64,000 nucleotides of DNA from Drosophila miranda (Eukaryota > Arthropoda > Insecta > Diptera > Drosophilidae): the NCBI RefSeq assembly GCF_003369915.1, contig NC_046674.1, positions 20,029,657 through 20,093,656 of the forward strand. The letters are read 5' to 3'. The translations under genes were made by a program, and so were the position numbers. Under the pieces are notes generated by a model. The model was not told where the DNA came from. It saw only the letters and a program-made list of their open reading frames with translations, and did not search any database. The first letter of the stretch is position 1; each line of letters begins with the position of its first letter. Shown one piece after another: positions 56,801 to 64,000 of this stretch.

Positions 56801-58879
56801 AACGCATGTCAACGACGCCTTTCAGACGAATCACCCAGAATTGAGCCCAGAAAACGGCCAGCGGCTGCAGAAAGCTCACCCGAACGTAAGGTTTTTGGAG
56901 TTTATGATCTTCAACCTGCTGAATTATCGTTTTCTTGCAGCTAAAAATAAGATCAGCCGTCTACCTTTGAATTCGTTTATTGAAGAAGATGATAAAAAGG
57001 CAGCTGACAAGGAGAGTACGCCGGAATTGGTGGTCAGTAACACACAGCTCGATTCTGCTTCGCATTCCAAAGTAAAGAAGACAACCGGACCCCAAAAAGA
57101 GGAACAGGCATCTGACATGGAAAGTTCACCGGAATTGGTGGTCAAGGTGCGGCCGGGTAGATCAAAGAGGTCGACTAGCACACAGCTCGATTCTGCTTCA
57201 CATTCCAAAGTAAAGAAGAAAATTGAACCCAAAAAAGAGGAACAGACAGCTGACAAGGAAAGTTCATATTCCAAAGTAAAGAAGACAGTCGAACCCAAAC
57301 AAGAGAAACAGGATGTTCCAGATGCACCACGCAGTCGATTAAGAAACGCAAAAACAATCGACAAGATTCAGGAAAAGGCAGCCAAAATTGGGAATACACC
57401 CGAAGAAGGAGTCGTTGAAAAGATAGCAAGCAAGCGAGTAGGAAGACCTAGAAAGATCAAAACACCAACATCAACACCGCAGGACACCATACAGAGTAGG
57501 ATAAAGAAGGAGAACCCACCAGAGAAAGAAAATGCGAATACTAGTGCAGTGGCAAAACGGAGGGTGGGCAGACCTAGGAAGTCCCAAAAACCAACAGAAG
57601 ATAAACCAGAACTAAAAGTGAGAAGAAGTGAGACATCATCTACAACAGATAAGATCACTACGAGGAACACGTCAGAGGAGAAAGCTAAAGGAGAACCACA
57701 ATCCAAAGCTGCAGAAACTCGAGGATTGGTAAAAAGAAAGCAGCTAACAAAATCGACCTCTGTCACTGAAGAGGATAATGGACCAACTACAAGTACTGCA
57801 GCAGCAGCACAAAAAGAAAATCTTGGGCGAAGGGGAAGATCAATTAGTAGTAAGTAAAAGTGTATATTGTGTTCATTGCCAATTGTTTCAAGAGCAAGGG
57901 TGTTCTCCCGTTTTCCGCTTTGAAGAATAAATATATTTGAGCCCTTGTGGAACCTGTATATATCTTGTACAAATATAAACGCCCAGTCAACATTTTGATG
58001 ATTATTAATTTTCTCACAGGCACAGGCACAGTCGCGTCATCTCAAGCGAATGCCCTTAAAGGTAAATATGAATAGATAAGTGCTTTCAGCGACAATCATT
58101 TATACCCGATTCCATTTTCCAAAGCCATTAACGAACATGTGAGGAAGGCAAAAGGACAAGGAAAAATCAAAATAGCATTCTCGATGTGTAATCTAGCTGA
58201 GCTGGCGTCAGTTCTGAAGGCCTTGAAGCGTAAGAATTTGGAGCAGCATTGACATATAATAACATTTATCTACAAATATCACCCTAATCTTTCAGATTCT
58301 GTGGAGAAAACGGATGATCCCCTGAACTGCGACGTCCTCATCATGGACAAGGGTGATCGCACGTACAAATTCCTGGTGGGAATAGCTGCCAGTAAACCTA
58401 TACTCTCCAGTTCCTGGCTTCAATCCATGAGGGCATCGTCTCGTGCAACTGTTCAGACAGAACACCTCTTCTCAGACTCAAACTTCGAGAAGTTGTACAA
58501 ATTCGATCCTCTAATGGCAATGCAGCATCCACAATTGTTGAGTGGGCTTAACTTTATGCTCTGCGAGGGTATCCAACCGAATCAAAAAGAAATGAAAGGC
58601 AAGTACTGTAAACACATTTCAGGCTTTTTTCCTTCAATACTATAACGTTCGTTGGCCTCCCCCTTAGCAATCATTGAAAGTGCTGGTGGAAAGGTCCACA
58701 GAGAACCGCCAGCGCAGGAAGAGAATCTGTATGTCATAACTGTAGCCAAGGATAAAAAACGCTACAAGCGAATCCTGCAAAATCGTGCCCATGTTCAGTA
58801 CATAACCACAGAGGGCATCATGAAGACACTGGTGCAGCATAATCTGGATCTGTTAAACGACCCTAAGGTACAAATTTGA
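53889..58879 (+). CDS. mu2: mutator 2 (mu2), intact copy 4: FHA / TQPF / AT-hook / tandem BRCT, 1175 aa
   Basis: Exons 53889-54014, 54088-54285, 54343-54787, 54847-55680, 55745-55890, 55951-56068, 56796-56885, 56941-57849, 58020-58061, 58125-58229, 58296-58598 and 58668-58879; all phases fit. FHA at about residues 20-105; PETQ motifs in exon 3; NQDFI repeats with TQPF at about 393, 429 and 463 and TEAF at about 495; GRPRK AT-hooks at about 818 and 860; tandem BRCTs from about 980 to the end. MU2 is the MDC1-type DNA-damage adaptor: BRCTs bind phospho-H2Av, the FHA binds phosphothreonine, and in MDC1 the TQxF motifs are ATM targets read by RNF8. mu2 mutants let terminally deleted chromosomes survive. 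The length is near the ~1250 aa fly protein. Intron 11 uses a GC donor (AAAG|GCAAGT). Intron 9 is 63 nt with acceptor TCCAAAG; the nearer TTTCAG at 58089 would leave only 28 nt and break the frame. This is the only BRCT-bearing copy in the window. Confidence 0.92.
56069..56795 (+). mobile_element. mu2 intron 6 INE-1/ISY-like repeat, copy 4
   Basis: Intron of 727 nt with the same dispersed-repeat interior. Substitutions such as CTTAACACGG and GTCTCGATGAACG are shared with copy 1. The ATACATATGTATGTAG variant after the GA run is also closest to copy 1. Confidence 0.45.
57850..58019 (+). other. mu2 intron 8 with empty retroelement sites and cryptic poly(A) signal
   Basis: A 170-nt intron (donor AGTA|GTAAGT, acceptor TTCTCACAG). 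It contains the uninterrupted TATATATCTTGTAC and ATAAACGCCCAGTCAAC targets that are split by the non-LTR fragment and the I element in units 1-3. It also holds AATAAA at 57926-57931. Confidence 0.85.
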
Positions 58880-58986
58880 GTCGCGTCTCAGTAAATTGTG
58901 CCTTGTTCCTTGTTTTGTGTGGCCATATATATTTCATGTTCATTTTTTTGAAATTACTAAATACATCATAAGATTGTGCTTATTTT
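58880..58986. other. short spacer between convergent mu2 and Mfap1
   Basis: Only 107 bp separate the two stop codons, so the 3' UTRs probably overlap. No AATAAA in either direction is obvious; ACTAAATACATC at about 58956-58967 is the nearest variant in the mu2 direction. Confidence 0.6.
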
Positions 58987-60526
58987 CTACTCCAATTTCT
59001 TCCGCTTGGATCCTGTGGGCTTGTCAAACTGCTGCCGCATGCCTCCCGCGTGTTCATTGTGGAACTTGATGTTGTTCGAGGTCTCCGCATACCAGGGACA
59101 ATCGAACTTTGTTGTATCCTGATCCACTAAATGAGTGTACTTGGTGCGGCCGCAGCGACCGAAGTTTTTCACCTGCATCACCTTGGGCAGGATGGTCTTG
59201 TCGAAGTGATCCTCAAGCGTTGCCTGGGCAAAGTCTCGTTTTAGCACATCGTTCTCCTCGTCCAGGTAGAAGGCACCGCGATGATAGTATTTCTGCAGGA
59301 ATTTGTATTTTCCTTTGGTGGCCTTGTTGGTGACCATTTTGGGATTCTGCCGGAGTTCCTGGCGTCGTTCCTCTTCGTTGAGACCACGGACCCGGTCGAT
59401 TTCCAGTTTCTCTCGTTCGGTGCTGCAATTAAAACATTTAATTGTGGTTCACAATTACGTTCATGAGCTACTTACTTGTCGCGTTCTTCGCGGTCCCGCT
59501 TCATTCGCTTGAGCTCGCGAAGCTTCCAAGCCTCGTACTCCACTTCGTCGTTGTCGTCGTCCGTGCACACATCTTCTAGGCAGGCTTCATTCGACTCCGG
59601 CTTGGTCTTCTCCAGGTCTTTCTTAACGCTGTCCTCCACCATTCGCAGGGTGGCTCGCCTCCGCTCCTTGGCCGCTCTTTTGGCCTCCGCCTCTATTTGT
59701 TTTTGTTTCTGAGCTTCGCGCTCCTTTTCCTGAATGGTCGCCCGATCTTTTTTCCTTACAAACAGGGGCTTAAGACGCGGCTCGTTGTCCTCCTCGCTTT
59801 CGCTTTCTTCTTCGTATTCAGAGCTCTCTGTTTCTGAAGATTCCGATTGCTTTTCATCCTCTTTTTGGAGCACCTCCTCCTCGCGCTGTTGCTGCAGCAT
59901 TCTCGCCCTCAGCTTTGTCCGCCGATTCTCCATTTCCGTGTCACTGAGCTCCGCATCTGTGTCGGATTCGGAGGCAAGTGTAATCTTGTTGGTTCCCCGC
60001 TCGAGGTTCTTCTGCTCCTCTGCGTCCGCTTCTTCATCTTCACTGTCACTCTCCACCATCTCGGGCTCGTGGATGTGTCTGTGGCGTTCCCTTCGTTCTC
60101 GTTCCATGTCCTCCATATCCACAGGGCGTGCACGTAGGCGTCGCAGACGTGGATCATCCACCTCGGCCTCATCGCCGTCCTCGGCAGGCTTTCCGTCGGC
60201 GCTGCCTCTTCGGGCCAGCTCCATCTTGTGGCGTTCAGCCTTGTGGCGCTCCATGCGCTTCCGTGTGTCAATGAAGTCATCCTCATCGCTCTCGTCTGTG
60301 CTGGAGTCAACGCGGGCATATTCAGGACGCTTGCCAGATATATATCGCTGGACTTTAACTTTCTGCATGGAAATCTCGCCTGGAAAATCATTGTAAACAA
60401 CGAGATTGATTGAGATTCATAATTTATCCGCATCATCGCAGTCCAATTAACTTTACCTTTCTCATTGCGCACGGGAACAGCACCCGCAGTACTCTGAATG
60501 CCCGAAGGGGCAACGGGAGCACTCAT
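58987..60526 (-). CDS. Mfap1: Microfibrillar-associated protein 1 homologue, spliceosomal factor, 469 aa
   Basis: Minus-strand exons 60526-60457, 60379-59476 and 59422-58987 join in phase from ATG (MSAPVAPSGIQST) to the stop at 58987-58989. The protein is highly charged: E/R/K-rich helical segments, acidic blocks (DSSTDESDEDD, ESDSEDEEADAEE), then the conserved C-terminal MFAP1 domain with KYKFLQKYYHRGAFYLDE, NFGRCGRTKYTHLVDQDTT and WYAETSNN, ending in a basic tail. Despite its name, the fly protein is a nuclear component of the B-complex spliceosome that binds Prp38 and is needed for pre-mRNA splicing and cell-cycle progression. The length is close to the ~478 aa D. melanogaster protein. It is convergent with intact mu2. 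Confidence 0.95.
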
Positions 60527-60670
60527 TTTGTGCACTTTACAAAATTTTTAATTTTTTATTTAATTTGCTTATTCTTTAGGTGTGTGACCAGACTTATCGA
60601 TAAAATGTACCGTCCGACCCCCAGAAATGTACCAAAATATACCGTCTCATTTTAAAAATATACCGTTAAT
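60527..60670 (-). promoter_or_regulatory. Mfap1 promoter: DRE, motif 1 and motif 6
   Basis: Reading leftward toward Mfap1: motif 6-like repeats (ACGGTATATT, ACGGTATATTTTGG), then a perfect DRE TATCGATA at 60595-60602, then motif 1 TGGTCACACACC at 60579-60590. This places the start site about 40-55 bp upstream of the ATG. The combination is typical of constitutively expressed fly genes (DREF and M1BP sites). Confidence 0.75.
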
Positions 60671-60689
60671 ATACTGAGGAATTCAAGTT

Positions 60690-60830
60690 CTATATTCCTC
60701 GATTTTTATATTCCGTGGAATATTACTAGCTTTCTAGATCTTTCAGCCCAGCCAACATAATTTTATCCAATTAATGCTTTTATTGGATTTTTCCTAAAAA
60801 GGTTTTAGCGAAAAAGGTCAAACAAAAGAA
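60690..60830. repeat. diverged intergenic repeat, copy a
   Basis: The stretch TATATTCCGTGGAATATTAC ... CAGCCCAGCCAACATAATTTTATCC ... TTTTATTGG aligns by eye with two others at 60860-61020 and 62150-62300. Shared landmarks: ATATTCCGTTGAATAATGCT / ATATTCGGCTCAATATTACT, then (C)TAGATCTTT, then a CACATAGTTTTA-like block and a GATGAATxxATTTTCTACA block. Probably an old dispersed element; identity unknown. Confidence 0.4.
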
Positions 60831-60859
60831 ACGTAAGAGAGTGATCGTTCAAATTGCTC

Positions 60860-61020
60860 AAATTTGATATTCCGTTGAATAATGCTGACTAACTAAAATC
60901 TTTGGCTCTGCCCACATAGTTTTAGGCCATTGATGAATACATTTTCTACAAGATTAGCATCTTTAAGTACTCAGTTTTATTGTATTGTGTCTAAAACAAG
61001 GTTTCAACATAATAGGTAAA
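60860..61020. repeat. diverged intergenic repeat, copy b
   Basis: Same landmarks as copy a: GATATTCCGTTGAATAATGC, AAAATCTTTGGCTCTGCCCA, CATAGTTTTAGGCC, TTGATGAATACATTTTCTAC. It is followed by AAGGTTT and AACGTAAG(A/T)GAG, which also occur after copy a. Confidence 0.4.
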
Positions 61021-61933
61021 ATAAAGTGACAACGTAAGTGAGCATGTCACGGTTTTTCTTACTTGTAGCTTGTAAACAGGATTATGGGCTTTTTTATGGG
61101 CTATTTCGTTAATTTAATTAATACAGACCTTTTCTCAGATTGATATGTTATAGACATATTAATGCATACCTTGTATGTATATATTTATCTCGATCCCGAT
61201 ACATATTCTTGGTCTCTGTAAGAAGACAATAAACTGCAAAATAACTTTTAAATACCTTTAAAACAGAGACTGACTAGTTTCTGAATTAATTAAAGCTTGG
61301 GATGACAAACTTTTCCGCAATTCTATAATAATCTTCTTCCTAGGGTATGCAGCATGCTGCGGGAAAAAAAATAACGTAACATGTTTTGAAATGCATTTTT
61401 GAAACGATACCATGTTTGACGATTTTCTTTGGTTGAAAAATAAAACTGTGGAAAAGAGCACCAAACTAAATGAAAAAAAAAGTTTTTATGGATATAGTAT
61501 ATGTATGTGGTGTATACGTAACTTATCAATACCAAGTCTTAATACTAGTCCGTTCTGGGTCCGTTAAACTCACCTGGCAGTACCTGATTAGCATGAAGGC
61601 AGAAACGGCCACAGACAGCATGTTTGGATATGTCGTGTTAATATTCCCCAATAGTTGCGGCATATTCACCCTTAGCGACACCCTTGTCTCCATTTTTCCA
61701 AGGCCCAATTTTCGCCGAACAATATTCTGAATCTACTTCAGCTCCTGATTATGAACTTCAAGTACATTCGCCGGTGGGTTCACCTTGTCAATAGTTGTGA
61801 TTTCAGTTCCAATCATTACCATATGTCGATCCAAGTACAGTAATTTAATAATTTAAAAGTATAGAATAAGACACATTGTGTCTACCGATTCATACCCGAT
61901 TCAAAGAGAGATTTTGCAGAGCCAAAAGAGCCA
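61021..61933. other. AT-rich intergenic DNA, nothing recognised
   Basis: Small ORFs at 61258-61730 on both strands lack conserved motifs, codon-like bias and splice context. No tRNA or other RNA gene was recognised. Confidence 0.4.
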
Positions 61934-62118
61934 ATAACCTTATATCCCCTATAGTTAAGAAGGTGAGCAACTTTAGCTAAACGGCGGAAAATTATACTGT
62001 TTGTAAATTCTTTTTACTTAAAAAATAAAAAAAGTCCGATATTTTTCAACTGAACTGCGCTAAAATTCTTCAAGATTCATAATTTTCCTTTTTTTAATAC
62101 AGGTCTACAATGGGTTAA
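61934..62118. repeat. diverged relative of the mu2-upstream piggyBac-like MITE
   Basis: Contains TAAACGGCGGAAAATTATAC, TACTGTTTGTAA, GCGCTAAAATTCTT and the right end AATGGGTTAA, in the same order as in the mu2-upstream element (CTAAACGGC, GGAAAAATTTTACTGTTTGT, GCGCTAAAATTCTT, AATGGGTTAA). It is shorter and its left end is degenerate. It supports the idea that the mu2-upstream insert is a dispersed element. Confidence 0.45.
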
Positions 62119-62149
62119 TCGTTCTCTATCCATGATCGGTTTATTCCTT

Positions 62150-62300
62150 GATTTTAATATTCGGCTCAATATTACTAGCTAGCTAAGATTTTTAGCACTG
62201 AACACATGATTTAATTTGATTGATGAATCAATTTTCTACATGACTGGCTAAATTGGATTGCTTATAAAATAAGTTTGAAGCAAAAGATGAACAAAAATGT
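62150..62300. repeat. diverged intergenic repeat, copy c
   Basis: AATATTCGGCTCAATATTAC, TAGCTAGCTAAGATTTTTAG, CACATGATTTAATTTGATTG, ATGAATCAATTTTCTACATG, in the same order as copies a and b. It starts immediately after the MITE relative, so the two may belong to one composite element. Confidence 0.4.
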
Positions 62301-62332
62301 TAATATGTATACATGATAGATATACGGTATTC

Positions 62333-62344
62333 GTTATCGATAAC
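62333..62344. promoter_or_regulatory. DRE inside a perfect palindrome
   Basis: CGTTATCGATAACG at 62332-62345 contains TATCGATA at 62335-62342. It lies in a gene-poor stretch; a promoter of a gene beyond the right edge, or of an unrecognised transcript, is possible. Confidence 0.35.
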
Positions 62345-62345
62345 G

Positions 62346-64000
62346 ATAAGGCGGGCGTTAGCAGGCCGTTTCAAAACGAAATTCAAAATGATTCATCTTC
62401 ATTTCCGCAAGGATAAAATTGATTGGTTTCAAATGTGTGAATGACGGAAGTGCTATGACTTAGCACCCCCTAGTATGAAGCCACCAACTAATTGAGACAC
62501 CAATTAACGATACATATAACACGGGTCGGGCTCGGCTGCATATTTTAGCAATGTCAACGCCCACTCTAATTAATGTAATAATTGACAAATTGACTACTAC
62601 GCTTTCTTTTAAACAATTCATAAATATTATTGGGTGGCAGACGCGTTCTTGTGTAATATCTTGAATGACACCAAACAGAGAATATTGTTCTAAATATACT
62701 TTTGATTGATATTGCGTTTGTTGGTTCGTTACGACAGCACGCACGCAGCACGTGTGGCCTGCCGGCTGGTTCTGTTCTTTTGTGGTCTTGAAAGAGACAA
62801 CGGCCGGCCTGCCCATACCGGACCAAAGTCCAATCACATCTCATGAGTGAGAGGCTCGACCAGTTTTGTGACGATTGAAGTGGCTTGCATCTTATAAACA
62901 AACTTTCCGTTGTTGCTGCTGTTGTTAGATCGTTTCGGGCCTAAACACTGCGACGCATTTGCCGAACTGCTTTAAACTGCTTTCGGCTGGCTAGTGGAAC
63001 GGGCAAGATTTACATCAGGCTAGGCTGTTAGTTAACTATATGGCGGGAATATTTAATTAATGCAACACGCTTCAAAGCTCAACTGCATAGCCATAGCCAC
63101 TGCCCTGGGTAATCTCTCCACGTTTCCATCGATACCAGCCGGTGTCTACAGTGACCTTATACCAAGGCGGTGCGTTTTGGAGACTTTCCGCTGGCGGGGA
63201 AGCCCCTAATAAATTTGACATTAATTTGTTGATCTTCTTCTGATCTTGATTGCTGTTTTCCCCATCAATTCCTTATACTCTTGGGCATTTCTTTGGGTTC
63301 AATGTGAATTTATTGTGATTGATACTTTTTTGAACCAGCCGCCACCTCGCCTTTCAATTCCAGTACACATTACACTTTTATTAGAATTAAGCACTCGCAA
63401 GAAATAATTCAAAACAAATAATTTTCTATTAAGAGAAAGAGAGAAAGGGAGAGAAAGAGTGTCATGACTGATCAAAATCGTACCAGATCGAACTTGTTAT
63501 CGTTATCCAAGTAAGACCATTACCAGGCGGCAAGGCAATTGAGGCGAGGCGACAAGCACACAAAAAAAAGAGTGATAAAATCGCTTCGTATACGAGGCCC
63601 ATTATTAATTGGCGCACTTTTTTCCTTTGTGACTGGTCTCGGGTTACTTAAAAAGTAATAAAAGAAAATTTTCATTCACAGCACGGGTACATCCATCACG
63701 CAAGCCGAAAGCAACTAAGAACACTTAACACATCTTGTTGTCTAACAATTAAACTTTTGTACTTTGTTTACAACGCATTTCATTTAGCATTTAGCCCTGG
63801 TCAATTGATGACGATCCACCGTCCACTGTCCTGTCCTGTCCGCCTACCGATGGAGTTTTCTCCGGTATTTTCTGGCACTTATGCAGAGAGTTTTATGGAA
63901 TGCACATCTATGGGAATGGAATGAATCATGCGATTCACTTAATTGTACTTTCAGTTCAGGAATCGGAGTACAATGGAATAAATGTCTCAACTTAAAATAT
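62346..64000. other. right-end region without a supported gene
   Basis: No ORF here shows a protein family signature. Features visible: a GCAGCACGTG-like E-box stretch near 62742-62755, a GCTGCTGTTGTT run near 62910, a purine GAGAAAGAGAGAAAGGGAGAG run near 63434-63460 (possible GAGA-factor binding), and a GTCCTGTCCTGTCC triplet near 63826. This could be the 5' flank, UTR or intron of the next gene. Confidence 0.4.

Larger units (their letters stand above)
53230..58092 (+). repeat. mu2 tandem unit 4 (repeat portion, ~4.86 kb, no retroelements)
   Basis: It starts at the same junction as units 2 and 3 (with a G-to-T change: CGACATACGC) and matches the unit until mu2 intron 9, then continues into unique 3' exons. 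It lacks the non-LTR fragment and the I element and preserves both empty sites. Confidence 0.93.

Noticed and set aside
19050..58092. Array as an assembly artefact
   Set aside because: Not fully excluded, but the units differ in a 492-bp coding insertion, a ~30-nt insertion, tract lengths and many substitutions, and unit 4 lacks 5.8 kb of retroelement DNA present in the others. Simple collapse or duplication of reads would not create this pattern.
58062..58229. Apparent frameshift in intact mu2: acceptor TTTCAG at 58089 leads to an early stop, and the array junctions carry an extra A there
   Set aside because: That acceptor would leave a 28-nt intron, too short for splicing. The acceptor TCCAAAG at 58124 gives a 63-nt intron, restores the frame and leads straight into BRCT1. 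The extra A is intronic.
59734..60396. Plus-strand serine-rich ORF of 220 codons
   Set aside because: It is the complement of the glutamate/arginine-rich Mfap1 exon 2.
62460..62901. Minus-strand ORFs of 111 and 125 codons in the right-end region
   Set aside because: No recognisable domain, no splice-site or promoter support, and ordinary AT-rich composition.
1..64000. CRISPR arrays, bacterial operons, rRNA and tRNA genes
   Set aside because: None seen; the DNA is clearly eukaryotic with spliced genes, and no cloverleaf or rRNA-like sequence was noticed on reading.

Overview
This is insect nuclear DNA, almost certainly Drosophila. It has short 54-70 nt introns, housekeeping promoters of the DRE / motif 1 / motif 6 type, and a run of single-copy genes whose closest relatives are fly genes: an RNF10-type RING E3 ligase, mauve (LYST/BEACH), centrobin, mutator 2 (mu2) and Mfap1. 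I believe these genes are also neighbours in D. melanogaster (region 62B, Muller element D). An INE-1/ISY-like repeat hints at an obscura-group species, but I cannot prove the species from sequence alone.

Layout. 1-1439: 5' part of an RNF10 homologue (minus strand, runs off the left edge). 2701-3807: motif 6/motif 1 promoter cluster and presumed mauve 5' UTR. 3808-16165: complete mauve gene (17 exons, 3572 aa by my splice model). 16695-18996: centrobin (minus, 4 exons, 702 aa). 19050-58879: a head-to-tail array of four mu2 units. 58987-60526: Mfap1 (minus, 3 exons, 469 aa) behind a DRE/motif 1/motif 6 promoter. 60670-64000: gene-poor DNA with three diverged copies of a ~150 bp repeat, a second relative of the piggyBac-like MITE, and a DRE palindrome at 62333.

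The mu2 array is the striking part. Units of 11,056, 11,549 and 11,575 bp are followed by a fourth unit that continues into the unique 3' end of the gene. Only copy 4 is a full mu2 gene: FHA domain, TQPF repeats, AT-hooks and tandem BRCTs, 12 exons, 1175 aa. Copies 1-3 carry the promoter and exons 1-8 but share a premature stop, a deletion that removes the exon 8 splice donor, a 5'-truncated antisense non-LTR fragment and a full-length, ORF-intact I-type retrotransposon. They end inside intron 9, so they lack both BRCT domains. Copy 4 preserves the empty insertion site for both retroelements. The three internal junctions are the same sequence (one later base change), so one duplication event was followed by amplification of the transposon-loaded unit.

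Three features go beyond simple duplication. A composite AT-hook module has been exchanged between exons 4 and 8. The first ATM-type TQPF motif is changed to PQPF in copies 2 and 3. Every unit begins 54 bp upstream of the centrobin start codon, so every unit carries the centrobin/mu2 divergent promoter, which in units 2-4 points back at an I element. This predicts antisense transcription over the I elements and truncated mu2 copies. The locus may therefore make BRCT-less MDC1-like proteins, act as a small-RNA source, or both.
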